From Filimonas lacunae (GTDB taxonomy: Bacteria > Bacteroidota > Bacteroidia > Chitinophagales > Chitinophagaceae), in assembly GCF_002355595.1 (NCBI RefSeq), contig NZ_AP017422.1:6576823-6640822 (forward strand): DNA of 64,000 nt, written 5' to 3'. The translations under genes and the position numbers were made by a program. Positions 1-11,500 of the stretch are shown here, one piece after another. Each line of letters starts with the position of its first letter. The stretch's first letter is position 1. The notes beneath the pieces were generated by a model. That model saw only the letters and a program-made list of their open reading frames with translations. It ran no database searches and was not told the DNA's origin.

Positions 1-867
1 TGTATGGGTTCCATTGTTCGTTTTCCTGCTCACATATATAGCGGCACTCTTCTTTCCTCCCTTTACCTGCCATCGGGTAAGGTACATGGTATTGCCGTCG
101 GCACTCAACACGGCCGCCCCTTCGTGCAGGTCTGAAGCAGGCAATCCCGCCCGGCTAACATTGCTTAACTCTCCGTTATTGTAAGTGGCTTTGAATAAAT
201 GATTGGTGTGACCTTTACCGCCTTCTGTCCAGGTAGCGGTGAATAATAAAGTATTATCACCTGCCCACACGGGTGCATAGCTGGCCCCTTCCTTGCCTTT
301 GCTTATTTTGCTGATAGCGTATTGTGCGCTATCCCCCTTTTGCAATTGTTGCTGAATAAAACGCAGGTTCAGCAATTCGCGTTGTGCATTAGCACTATAG
401 CTGTCGTTCTCTTTATAAGAACCTATAAAGCTGTTGATAGCCTTTTCTGCTTCACTGTAACGCGCCAGGGCACGCAGGCAGGTAGCATAGTGATAATAAG
501 CCAGCGGAAATTCTGCGGCATGCTCTGCTGTTATTTGCTGATACAGCGGCGCTGCTTTGTCGTACACGGTTAACAAACGGTAGCTCTCTGCCAGCTGGTA
601 CACCGCCTGCTGCTTACTGCTAACGGCTGCCTTCTTTTTGGCGCTGGTAATAGCATAAGGGTCATGCTCATCGCCTGCACCGCCTTTTGCCTGTAAAAAC
701 TTTTCGTAATAGGCAAAAGCAGAGGAATAATCTGCTTTCTTAAAATAACTATCTGCTGCTTTCAGGTAATCATAGCTTAATTGCGCCTGAACAGCACACA
801 CCACCAGCATTAACCCACCAGCCAGCGCCAGCGTAATTAATCTTTTTTTATATACAGTTAGTTTCAT
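1..867 (-). CDS. TPR/PD40 repeat protein, probable OmpA-family (PorE-like) component, 3' end cut by window
   Basis: An open frame runs from the ATG at 867-865 to the left window edge, giving 289 codons without a stop; the C-terminus lies outside. The N-terminus is a signal peptide ending near VQAQ, followed by TPR-like helices (YLKAADSYFKKADYSSAFAY) and then PD40/WD40-like beta-propeller strands (APVWAGDNTLLFTATW, GAAVLSADGNTMYLTRW). In Bacteroidota this order usually ends in a carboxypeptidase-regulatory-like repeat and a peptidoglycan-binding OmpA domain, as in PorE, but neither is visible here. It starts 39 bp after the PorP/SprF gene, and PorP/SprF followed by an OmpA-type gene is a common pair, so it is probably the last visible gene of the adhesin operon. 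The family call is good; the exact role is inferred. Confidence 0.75.
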   Translation of the reverse strand, partial: MKLTVYKKRLITLALAGGLMLVVCAVQAQLSYDYLKAADSYFKKADYSSAFAYYEKFLQAKGGAGDEHDPYAITSAKKKAAVSSKQQAVYQLAESYRLLTVYDKAAPLYQQITAEHAAEFPLAYYHYATCLRALARYSEAEKAINSFIGSYKENDSYSANAQRELLNLRFIQQQLQKGDSAQYAISKISKGKEGASYAPVWAGDNTLLFTATWTEGGKGHTNHLFKATYNNGELSNVSRAGLPASDLHEGAAVLSADGNTMYLTRWQVKGGKKSAAIYVSRKTNNGTHT

Positions 868-906
868 GATCGAGGTTCTGATTTTAGCAAATAACAAATG
901 AAGGGG

Positions 907-1908
907 TTATAAACGGGGACACACAAATTCCACTTCCGGGGTTTTCGTTTTCTTAATACCAGTGAACGTAAGCCCTATTTCAAAACTATTAGCGCCGCGT
1001 GCCATTTTACCCAGGTCAGATACATTCACATCATAGCTGGCACTAAACACCATGTTATTGTAGTTAAAGCCTGCCTGAAAACCAAATGCATCTTTTACCC
1101 GGTAGTTAACGCCCAGCAGTAAATCGGTTGTTGTGGTAGCTTTCAGCTGTGCATAAGCACCTGCCATTTTCTCCTCTGCATTGTTCTGGCGCAGGTATAA
1201 AATATGCGGAGTAATAGTAAGCACTTCAGATGCCACCAGTTTAACGCCACCATGTACTGTGTAGCGGATTTTCATTTTCTCGTTGCTTACCCCTCCAAAC
1301 CTGTTTTCAGGCTGGTTAATATGCGATGCCGAAAAGCCGGCAAAAACATTCGCCCTTTTGCCAGGTGTTGCATCAAAATACAATACGCCTGCACCAGCAT
1401 CAAACGCGGTAGCCGATGGGTTGGATATTGCTTCCTGTGTAGGTTTTAAACCGCCGGTAGCGGGGTTCCACTGATCGTCGAATATCATTTTGGAAGGGTT
1501 AAACTTGCGCTGAATAAACCCTGCCTGTAATCCTATAGCAATACGCTGAAAGTTGCCTTTGCCAAAGCGTAAACCGGTATACGACACATTACCATAGCCT
1601 GTGGTATAAGTATACCCGCCATCGCCGGCACGCTGATTAATTAAGCTTACGCCCACATTCAGGTTTTTATTGGTGGGCACTTCTACAGAAGCCCCTATCG
1701 TTGAAAACGGGTTGGATAAATTACTCCACTGGTTGCGGTAAATAGCCGAAGCACGATACTCACCCTCAAACATGCCTGTAAGCGCAGGGTTAAGCCATGC
1801 AGGATGCACATAGTATTGGGTAAAATGCGGATCAACCTGCGCAGCGGCTTTCACCACCATCATTCCGGATGTAACAATGATTAATAAAATCCTGATACCT
1901 GTTTTCAT
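907..1908 (-). CDS. PorP/SprF family type IX secretion system outer-membrane protein
   Basis: 333 aa. It has a signal peptide (residues 1-23, cleavage near KAAAQ), then the family signature DPHFTQYYVHPAWLNPALTG and a series of beta-strand segments of a membrane barrel (RNQWSNLSNPFSTIG, GVSLINQRAGDGGYTYTTGY). Family knowledge: PorP/SprF proteins are needed for secretion or surface anchoring of partner adhesins that carry the gliding-motility-type C-terminal domain, as SprF is for SprB. Here the partner is evident, because two such adhesins lie directly upstream in the same operon (45-bp gap). Genomes of this group carry many paralogs, so no single gene symbol is given. Length is normal and nothing looks broken. 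Confidence 0.93.
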   Translation of the reverse strand: MKTGIRILLIIVTSGMMVVKAAAQVDPHFTQYYVHPAWLNPALTGMFEGEYRASAIYRNQWSNLSNPFSTIGASVEVPTNKNLNVGVSLINQRAGDGGYTYTTGYGNVSYTGLRFGKGNFQRIAIGLQAGFIQRKFNPSKMIFDDQWNPATGGLKPTQEAISNPSATAFDAGAGVLYFDATPGKRANVFAGFSASHINQPENRFGGVSNEKMKIRYTVHGGVKLVASEVLTITPHILYLRQNNAEEKMAGAYAQLKATTTTDLLLGVNYRVKDAFGFQAGFNYNNMVFSASYDVNVSDLGKMARGANSFEIGLTFTGIKKTKTPEVEFVCPRL

Positions 1909-1953
1909 TTCTTATAAGCTTTAAGTTTTGATAATAACAGATAGCTCCGCAGG

Positions 1954-4900
1954 CTATCTGATAAGGGTAACCGATCCGGTTATCCGTTGCCATTCACTCG
2001 TTTTATCAGTAATAATATAATAGTAGGTTCCGGCCGGTAATGGCTGTCCATTCATGGTGCCATCCCACGGCCTGCTATACCCTGTTGAAGTATACACCGT
2101 TTGTCCATAGCGGTTGGTCACCTGCACTTTGCTGGTAATATAATCCGATAAACCTTCTATTATCCATTTATCATTGATGCCATCGCCATTAGGTGTAAAC
2201 ACATTAGGCGGGGCTATAATTACCAGCACTTTCACCTCCAGCGATGCAGAAGCCTGGCAATTGCCGGTGTTACCAGTAGCCGTTATCAGAAACACCTGGT
2301 CGTGCGCTGCTGAATAGGTAGGCGTAAGCGTGTTGGCATTGTTCAACTCTGCGGCCGGCGTCCACGCAAAACTTATCCCTGTTGAAGTATTGGCTGTAGC
2401 CTTTAACTGCACGGGTTTGTTCTTTTGTACCGCTACCCTGCCTTCTGTGGTAATAACCGGTTGCACGTATACGGTAACCGGCTGCGAATAAGTATCCGAT
2501 GCACATCCTGCCGCATCCGTTACCGTTAGCTGCACGCTGTAGGTATTGGCGGCGGCATACTTTTTCACCGGGTTGCGCTGGGTGGCAGTAGTGTTATCGC
2601 CAAAGCTCCATTGCCATTTATTAATGCTGGTACCATTGGTGGCCGTGCTGTTATCGGTAAAGGTTTGGTCTTTACCCTGGCACACCGCTTCCGGAGCCAC
2701 CGTAAAGGCTGCAACAGGTTTGCTGCCAAACAGATTGGAAGCAAGCACTTTACTAACCGAGCTGCCACAGCCAAAATTATCCTGCACCTGCAATTGAATA
2801 GTATAGTCGCCCGCTACTGCATAAGCATGCGAAGCGTCGCGGGTGGTAAGCAACGCACTGCCGTCGCCCATATTCCACTGATACGTTAATGTATTAGCCG
2901 AAACAGTAGTGTTGGTAATAAGCGCAGCACCTGGCATACAAACACGCGCAGGTAAAGTAAAAGTAGCCTGCGGTATGCTGTGTATGTTAGTAGCCACTGT
3001 AGTATCGCTGGTGCAACCACGGGCATCCGTAACAACCAACTCAATATTATACGTGTTGGCTGCTGTATAGTTTTTAGCAAACGCATTGCCATTGGCATAG
3101 GTAGCCGTAGTGCCATCTTTGAAATTCCATTGCCAGCTGGTAATAGCGGCACCATCAGGCACACTGGCATCCCTGATAGTAACATCACTACCCAAACACA
3201 CATCCGGCGTTACGGTAAAAGCTGCTTTAGCACCCGGATACACCGTAATGCTTTGGCGTGCTGTATCGCTTACACAAGCGGCAGATACTTTAGCCACCAC
3301 TTTGGCTTCGTAAGGCGTGGCTGATGCCGCATAAATAACATTATTGATAGAGCCGGTACTGGTGGTTTGCCGTGTACCATTCCCCAAATCCCAATACCAT
3401 TCTTTAATAGTGTAAGACGATCCCGGTGGTGTGGTGGCCGTTAAGGTAACTTTAGTGCCATCACAAACCATAGAAGGCAGCACATCCAGGCCAATAGCAG
3501 GGCCATTTTTAATAACCACCTGCTGTACCGTATCACTTACACATCCTTCTTTAGACACTATACGCAGCTTCACATTCTCTGTTCCTGTTTGTGTAAATGT
3601 TTTAGTAGTGCTTTGCCCGGTAGCTGTGCTGTTATCTGCAAATGTCCAGTCCCACTTTTTAATTTCATAGGCCCCTGTTGTTCCTGTTGTCCAGTTAAAC
3701 GTTACAGGGTCTGCCACACATCCACTATGGGTGTACGTAAACTTAGTAGAAAAAGCATCTTTTACCACTATATCCATCAGCAAATGCTCGGTATTATTAC
3801 AGTTATCAATACTCGGATGCGTGGCACTAATGGTAAAACGGAATGTACCTACCGCGTTAATAGCATAATTGCCTGGTAACTCATAGCGGTAATAGGTTAA
3901 ACCATTCACCACCTGGGTAGCAGCAGGCACCGGGGCATTATCCGTAACATCCGTATTAGGCGTCATATCTGCTATCTCGCTCAGGTGCCAAACCATTTTA
4001 GTGGGTTGGTAAGCCATTAACACAGATAGTTTCATAGGTGTGCCCTTACAGGTAAATGTATTTACCACATCGGCATCCGCTTCGGTATTGTGTATTCCTA
4101 ATATACCACTGAGGTTATTAATTTTAGTGCCGGCATTATAAGCATAGCTATCATAGCTACCTAACCCGTAAGTAACAGCTGTGAAGTTAGAATCGCTTTG
4201 TACAATACACTGGGCTTTTGCCGCATCCCAGCGCTGCACCACCACCGTATAGCCTGCCAGATTAGGATGCGGATAAGTATAGGAGAAGCTTTTACTGCCA
4301 TCAATAGTAAGGGAAGAAACCCCGGCAGTAGGAATCACCAATGTTAAGTAATTCACCGTTACCACCGCTTCTGTGTTACGGTAAAAACCAACGTGGTTAA
4401 TAGCCTGTTCTATCGGGCTGATATACACCATTTCCGGATCGCCCAACCCTGTATAACCACATCCTACATTGCCAACCGTAGAACCGGCCGAAGGCATGTA
4501 TTGTGTTACCAGCACAGGTTTGTCTGATTCAATATAATCTGCTGATGAACTATTGAATTCGTAATAAAAGTTATTGATTAACCCGGTTAAAACAACACCA
4601 TTCTTCTTTACCACCGTGGTGGGGTCTTTTACCGCTACCCGGAAAATAGACGGATTGAGTGTTGCCGCATTGCCGCTTGCTGAAAAAGGAGCAGTGAGAT
4701 AACGCTTACCCCAGGCCTGGATGGGAAAAATTTGCTGAATAAGGTTATCGCCGGTACCCGCCGTACCGTTACAACTAATAGAAGTTAAACTGCTTCCGGC
4801 AAAAACGCCTATAGGAAAACATTCATTATCGTTATTGGCAATAGATCTCACCTTGGTTCCGGTTAAGTCGTAACCGCTGGTGCTGTTTTTAGCAGCACCT

Positions 4901-5559
4901 ACCACCTGGTAAATCTGCCCTTTATTTAATACGGCGGTAAAAGAAGCGCCTGCTGCTTTTCCACCTCTTAACGGAACGGAAGGAGTTATTTCTACTACTG
5001 TTTTGTCATGATCGGCAACAATAAACAACCAGGAGAAACAACCGGTTCCACTGGCAATGCCCTGTAATATCTGCTGACTGTTTACCGATAAATAAGTATA
5101 TCCCCACGATTCAACAGGCATTAACATGGTAGCACCTGATGATGCCGCCCCGCTGATATGGGCATAGGCCACAATAGGGACATCGCTGGTAATATGAATA
5201 GATTTATTGAACAGGCCATCTGTACCCTGCCCGCCATAAGAAACCGGTAAATCGTACAGCCTGCATTCCCCATTCCCGGTTTTAGGCATGGGATCAGAAG
5301 CAATTACTGTGTTAGCAGCTACATAGTAAGATTTGGATACAGAAATGCCGTCACGCCCTTTTGTGGTTACTATTACGTTGGCATTTTCCTCTGCACTAAA
5401 ATACAACACCATTTCCTGGCTGTTATCCTGGCCCAACTCCATAAAGTAGTGAAGGCCGTAGCCTGTCCAGAAATCTCTACCCTTATTAGTAAAGTTCTGC
5501 GACAGGCTACTTCCAAAACTTAGTACAAACAACAATACTATACACAGCTTTCTCTTCAT
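1954..5559 (-). CDS. Secreted adhesin with IgGFc-binding-like head, PKD repeats and gliding-motility (CHU) C-terminal domain
   Basis: 1201 aa. A signal peptide (1-20, ending LSQ) is followed by an IgGFc-binding-like region (about 22-470; RDFWTGYGLHYF, MLMPVESWGYTYLS, DKTVVEITPSVPLRGG). A beta-rich region follows, then about five PKD/Ig-like domains between 605 and 1120, with typical W.F.DG.T cores such as WQWNFKDGTT and WQWSFGDNTTATQRNPVKKY. The last 80 residues are the type B sorting domain (NVFTPNGDGINDKW ... GTYYYIITDKTSEWQRITG). Family knowledge: this tail directs export by the type IX system with a PorP/SprF partner. It lies 23 bp after the 2994-aa gene and resembles the C-terminal third of that protein, so the two are paralogs. 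Ligand unknown; the IgGFc name does not show antibody binding. Confidence 0.9.
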   Translation of the reverse strand: MKRKLCIVLLFVLSFGSSLSQNFTNKGRDFWTGYGLHYFMELGQDNSQEMVLYFSAEENANVIVTTKGRDGISVSKSYYVAANTVIASDPMPKTGNGECRLYDLPVSYGGQGTDGLFNKSIHITSDVPIVAYAHISGAASSGATMLMPVESWGYTYLSVNSQQILQGIASGTGCFSWLFIVADHDKTVVEITPSVPLRGGKAAGASFTAVLNKGQIYQVVGAAKNSTSGYDLTGTKVRSIANNDNECFPIGVFAGSSLTSISCNGTAGTGDNLIQQIFPIQAWGKRYLTAPFSASGNAATLNPSIFRVAVKDPTTVVKKNGVVLTGLINNFYYEFNSSSADYIESDKPVLVTQYMPSAGSTVGNVGCGYTGLGDPEMVYISPIEQAINHVGFYRNTEAVVTVNYLTLVIPTAGVSSLTIDGSKSFSYTYPHPNLAGYTVVVQRWDAAKAQCIVQSDSNFTAVTYGLGSYDSYAYNAGTKINNLSGILGIHNTEADADVVNTFTCKGTPMKLSVLMAYQPTKMVWHLSEIADMTPNTDVTDNAPVPAATQVVNGLTYYRYELPGNYAINAVGTFRFTISATHPSIDNCNNTEHLLMDIVVKDAFSTKFTYTHSGCVADPVTFNWTTGTTGAYEIKKWDWTFADNSTATGQSTTKTFTQTGTENVKLRIVSKEGCVSDTVQQVVIKNGPAIGLDVLPSMVCDGTKVTLTATTPPGSSYTIKEWYWDLGNGTRQTTSTGSINNVIYAASATPYEAKVVAKVSAACVSDTARQSITVYPGAKAAFTVTPDVCLGSDVTIRDASVPDGAAITSWQWNFKDGTTATYANGNAFAKNYTAANTYNIELVVTDARGCTSDTTVATNIHSIPQATFTLPARVCMPGAALITNTTVSANTLTYQWNMGDGSALLTTRDASHAYAVAGDYTIQLQVQDNFGCGSSVSKVLASNLFGSKPVAAFTVAPEAVCQGKDQTFTDNSTATNGTSINKWQWSFGDNTTATQRNPVKKYAAANTYSVQLTVTDAAGCASDTYSQPVTVYVQPVITTEGRVAVQKNKPVQLKATANTSTGISFAWTPAAELNNANTLTPTYSAAHDQVFLITATGNTGNCQASASLEVKVLVIIAPPNVFTPNGDGINDKWIIEGLSDYITSKVQVTNRYGQTVYTSTGYSRPWDGTMNGQPLPAGTYYYIITDKTSEWQRITGSVTLIR

Positions 5560-5582
5560 AATTCACTTACTGTTTGCCGGTG

Positions 5583-8500
5583 CTACCTTACCAGGTTCAC
5601 CGAGCCTTTTTTAGTGATACTGCTGCCATCCACTAATACTATGTTGGCAACGTACATATAAACACCCGATGGCTGAATTTGTCCTTTATAGTCGCCTTTC
5701 CATCCTTCTTCTTTATTGTTGGTTTCAAAAATCTTTTCGCCCCACTGGTTAAATATGGCCAGGTGCATAGAGCTGATAACACCACCACGAATAATAAATA
5801 CATCGTTTAATCCGTCGCCATTCGGTGTAAAGCCGGTTGCGGCGAATATCTGATCCATGATAGTGGCGCCCGTTACAGCTGTTGAAGTGGCGTTACGGCA
5901 TGGTAATGCCGCTATGGCTCTTACCAGTATGGTCACTTCTTTTCCTGGCAGTAAGCCAGCCACTGTATGCGTTAAACCAGTGCTTCCGGATGAAGGCGTA
6001 GTCCAGGTAGCTCCACCATCTATAGACACTTCATATCCTATAGCATCGGTAACAGACGCCCATGCAAACCTTACTACATTCACACCAGCCGAATCCACTA
6101 TTACTACTGGTATAGCAAGCGTTGCAAAGCTGGTCACCACCAAACGTAATCTTGGAGCAGTTGTACAACCATTGGTATTCACCGCTTCGAGATAGATATA
6201 GGTGTTAGTGGCCGGAGCTGCAAAGCTGTAGGTAGCACCGGTATGTACAGGCGCACCACCCGTTTCGGCAGCATACCAATTGTAGGTAACTCCGGTAGCC
6301 GGCGCTGTTACAGCAAATGAAACAGTGCTGTTGCTACAGGTTGCCACAGAATCATTATCCACCGCTAACTGCACTTCTGGTTTTACGGTTACATTGTTAG
6401 CAGCATCTGCCACACAACCATCTTCCGAAATAGCCAGCAGTTTCACTGCGTAGGTAGTATCTGCTGTAATAGTGTTGTTTATTAACTGGTAAGCAGGCTC
6501 CTGCTCTGTCAGCACCGTATCGTTGATATTCCATTTCCAGTATTTCACCGGAGAATTACTTTCGTTAGATGCCGTTGGATGGAAGTAAGCAATATCGCTT
6601 TGACAACCGGTGTAATTCACCGTGAAACTTACCTGTGGCTTACCTTTTACAGTAACAGGCAATTTGGTTTGCGCCGTGTGGTTACAGCTGCCAATGCTGC
6701 TGTGTTCAAACGATACCGGTATTTTGTATACGCCGGTTTGAGAGAATACATATTCACCAGGTAAAGAGTATGCATAGTAGGTTTTACCATCTATTACGGT
6801 GGTAGAGTCTTCTACCGGGCCGTATTGCACCACATCTGCTGCCGGTGTAATATTAGTGATCTCACTTAATTTCCAGGTAAGTACATCAGGCTTCACGGCC
6901 AAGCGTATGCTTATGTGGAACGGCGTTCCTACACAAGTATAGGCACTGTAATTACCACTGGAATCGTACACGTTGGTAATGCCTGGCATGGTTTGCAGAT
7001 TGTTGATGACTGCACCCACCGTATAAGAATAAGCGCCACCGTAAATAGATCTGCCCAATAACATGGCCTGTACAGGATAAGTGCTTCTGATACTATCTAC
7101 AGCATCAGCTCCCACCCATCTTTTTACAACTACCGTATATCCGGGCTTGTTAGGATGCGGATAAGTGAGATCGAACGTGTTGCTGCCATCAATAAACAGG
7201 CTGCTTACACCTTCCGTAGGCACAATTACGTTTAAGTAGTTGTCAGCAATATTATTGTTGCCTTTCATTCTTACAAACTCCGCCTTGCGAATGCCTTGAT
7301 TCAGTGGTACCAGCACGGTCATATCCGGCATGGTTGACTGAATATTACACTCATAGTTATCAGAAGCCATCATTTGTGTAACCATCACTGGCTGGCTGGC
7401 TTCTATATAATCAGCGGTACTGCTTACATGGGTATAGTAACCATTTTCCAGCGTGCTTTGTACCACACCATTCACCTTCACAATAGTAGTTGCATCTTTT
7501 ACCGCAATACGGTACACCGTAGGCAGCCCTACCGCAATATCATCCCTGCTGGGCAATGGCGCAGTAAGGTAGCTGGTTCCCCAGGCCTGTACCGGCGTAT
7601 TTTGCACCCACATATAATCGCTGAACGGTGGTGTAAAGTAGCTATCCGGATTACACACATTCACAAACCCATCGTACGCACCGGAGAATACCGCTACCGG
7701 CGCACAGCTGCCATCCGTATTAGTAATAGCCCTGATTTTAGTACCGGATAAATCAAATCCTTCAAAGGCTGACTTGGCTGCACCCCATAAGGTATATATT
7801 TCTCCTCTTTGCAAAGTAACCGCAAATGGCACACCCGCTTTACGGCCTGCATAAGTAGGCACCGATGGGGTAATTTCCACTGTGGTGTTATCGTAATCGG
7901 CAATTACCGATATCCAGGTATGATCTCCGCCAATAATATTTTGCTTATAAATAGTAGGATAATATTCGTATCCGTAAATACCCGCCGGCATCAACATGCT
8001 GGCCCCCATGCCCTGACCTCTGGCATAAGCATAAGCTGCAACCGCTACATTACTTTCAATACTGATGCCCCTGTCAGACCAGCCTTCGCCTGTAAGCAGC
8101 GCGCTGCTGTTGCCGGAGTTGGGAATGGCATCGGTAAGCACAAACGTATGGGCAGGTACATGGTAATTACGTATCCAGGTAGTGCCATTGATTTTAACTA
8201 CAATGTCAGCGTCTGTATCGGCACCACCTACATACACGTTTAAGGAGTCTATTTCAGCACCCAGTGCATAAGGTACCCAAAAACGCGTACCCATGTTAGA
8301 GCTATCTGTTCTTACACTGTCTACATCTGCATAAGGGCTCTTAATAGAAGCATTGGTTAAACCAGAATATTTATCCAGGAAGGAAAGATTATCTGCCGAA
8401 ATAACATTCGCGTCAATATCCACGCTGCTGTTGGCTTCCACACTCCATACATTGGCTGCATCTGTTTTACCAAACCGGATTCTTGATTCGTTATCAATAT

Positions 8501-11500
8501 AACCTCTCCACGAAGCAAAATAAGGTTGCTTAATAGAATAGCTATACGCTCCCGCAGCAGGCACATCTGCATCTACATAAAAATACATGAAGTCGGTACC
8601 GATTGGTAAGCCTGTAGGCTGAATGCCGGAATAACGTCTTAACGTTACAGCACCCGCCGGTACAGTAGCACCCCAGTTAATAATGGATACTACATCGGTA
8701 CCAAATGTAAACACCTGTTGGGTGTTAGCAGCAGGCACGGCTGGTGTAGCCACGGCTGCCGGTGGCAATGAAGTAGGTAAAAATTCATACGCACCCAGGT
8801 CAGGCACACCCTCTTTTAATGTTACCGGGCGCACATTGCCATTAAAGTCATAATTGTTATTCTCTATCTGCACCCCACGACCATGCATAGCCCATACGCC
8901 CGGCGCACTAATGTTAGGGCTTAATGTAGCATCGCTGGTAAAGGCAGGTGCATATACAATAGAATTTCTGTCAATATCAGTAGCTGTTTGCCATGCACTG
9001 AGGCTGTTATAAGTGGTAGAACCTACCTGCGCCAGCACAGTACCTGAGCTATACAGCATGTTATAATCGCTGTTGGTGTAACCGGCATTGCCAATACGCA
9101 GCGCCCTGCCACCGCCTGCATGCGTGAATATATTATTACGCAGGTAAGCCTGGTAGCTGCTGGTAGTATTGTTAATATACGCAGCAAAGTTGTTGGTAGC
9201 CGATGTGGCCGTGCTTTGTATAGAGTTGTTATAAGCCCTGGCAGCGGCACTGGTGGTAATATACCAGCCATAGGAGTTGGCAGCCGCTGTTTTAATGCTG
9301 ATAACGTTGTTTTTAAACTGCAGGTAAGTAGTAGTGGCATTGTAAATACCGTATAAAGAAGCGGTATTACCACCCACTGCATTTACCAGGTTACCTTCTA
9401 TTTTACCCGGCTCTGCGGTATTGGCAGTACAAACAGTAGTGTAAATACCATATGCCACACTGCTTGTTGTTGCAGTAGAAGTGATGGTAACCCGGTTTTT
9501 ACTTAACTGGTAAGCCGCACTGTTGGAAGTATAGATGCCATAGAAAGCAGTATTCGCTGCCGGTGAGAATGGAATAGCAAGTGGCACTATGTTATCTGAT
9601 ACGCTAATGGTATCGCTATAATTGGTATAAATACCATATTGGTAAAAGCTTTGTACGGTATTGCCTGCGATAGTAACATTTACTCCACGTTTGGATGTAG
9701 TGCCCGCTATATGAATGCCACGTGCACCATTAATAATAGTATTACCTGCCAGCGTCAGTTTTTTACCCGTGAAGCTATTGCTGTATATTACCGATCCTGC
9801 TTCGGCAGTGTTGGTAGTAGCCACCCCGGTAACAATGCAATTGGCAATACTGTCAGATGATGCCGCACCTTTCAGCTCTATTACTTTTATAAAGCTGGTA
9901 CCGGTGTTTATTACCGACATGGTTTTGAAGGTAATAAAGCTGGCAGTATCAAATAATACCACATAGTTGCTATCGGAAGTGCCCGGTGCAGAAACTTTTA
10001 CCGAAGTAGCATCGCCATTAGCAGCCTGGAAAGTAACACGGCTAACATCTGAAGCACCCGGAATAGCTTTAAACGTAACTTTTTCGTTGTAGGTGCCAGG
10101 TGCCACATTAAATGTAACTGCACCCGTAATGCCACAGCTCATAGCAGAAACTGCACTGGCAAAAGAAGAGAAATCTGCTGTGCCCGTATTGGCAATAGAA
10201 TACACGCCAGCCGGGAATGCAGCGTTCAAATCAATTTTAACCGAAGTAGAAGTAGCCGTTTTGCTACCACATATAATTACACAACGGTAATAGTTGCTTT
10301 TATACACAGGTATAGTAAGCTCAGGCACAAAGCTGGTATCACCCATATTGGTATAGGTGCCGGTTTCGGTAGTAGCTTCCTGCCATACATATCGCTGGTT
10401 ACCGTTTACGGTGTTACCAGTAAGGGTAAATTTAATTTTAGTACCCATACAAATACCGGTGCGTGGAGTGGCATCTGCTGTTCCCGCAGTAATCACATCC
10501 GCACAACCAGGCACTGTAAATTCATAAGCGCCCACATCCGGCGTAGTAGTACTACGGGTGGTGCCTAAGATATCGTTGACAACACTTAATGGAGTGCCCG
10601 TGTTATCTAAGGGAGCAATGGTAGGCGTTAAATCACCCGCTGCTGCATTGGTGAAAACAGGATTTAACGTGGTAGAAGCGTAATCGTTTTTAGCAATATC
10701 CCTCCATTCAGCCAACGTAGCCCTTGCGCCAGAAAAATACCCGATATAGTTATTGCCGCCATCACTGCTGACATATAAGTTGTTTTTGTCGGCACGTAAA
10801 GGCGCTTCTTCTGAGGATGCAATGTATTCAGCATACTTGCTACCTGCGCCGCCCCTTACAATGTTCACAATGTTGTTGCGGAAATACACTTCACCGGTGT
10901 TAACGGTGTATATGCCACAGGTAACAGAACTGCTGTTAGAAGCACGGTTATCTAAAGAGAAGGTGTTGTGATAAATTCTCACAAACCTGCCCCAGTTATA
11001 ATACAAACCGTACTGCGGCCCTTCACCATTCACATTGTAAATAATGTTATTGGTGATCCAGTTAGTGTAGGTATCATCCTGCTCGCTCACATAATCGAGG
11101 TAGAAACCGTAAAAAGTGCTGGTGGATGCAGGATTACCCCCAAATGGATTTGTAATGGTATTAGCGTTGATATGGACATCACCTACCGTATTTGCCATTC
11201 TGATACCAGTAAAGCTGGTTACCGTGTTACGGGTAGGGCGTGAAATAGTATTACCCTCGATGGTAAAAGAAATTACCGCATCACAGTATATACCTGTGCT
11301 ATAGAAGTTAAGGATCTTGTTATTTAATATACGGTTGCGATACACCGGATCGTAATAAGGTGCCCCTACTACAGTTATACCATAATAGCCACCCATAATA
11401 GTGTTCTTTTCAAACAGGTTGTCGTGGCTACGGGCGCTATGACCATCTACATCATACTCAGCCAACGGATCATCATCCATTGCACTTAACACAATACCCA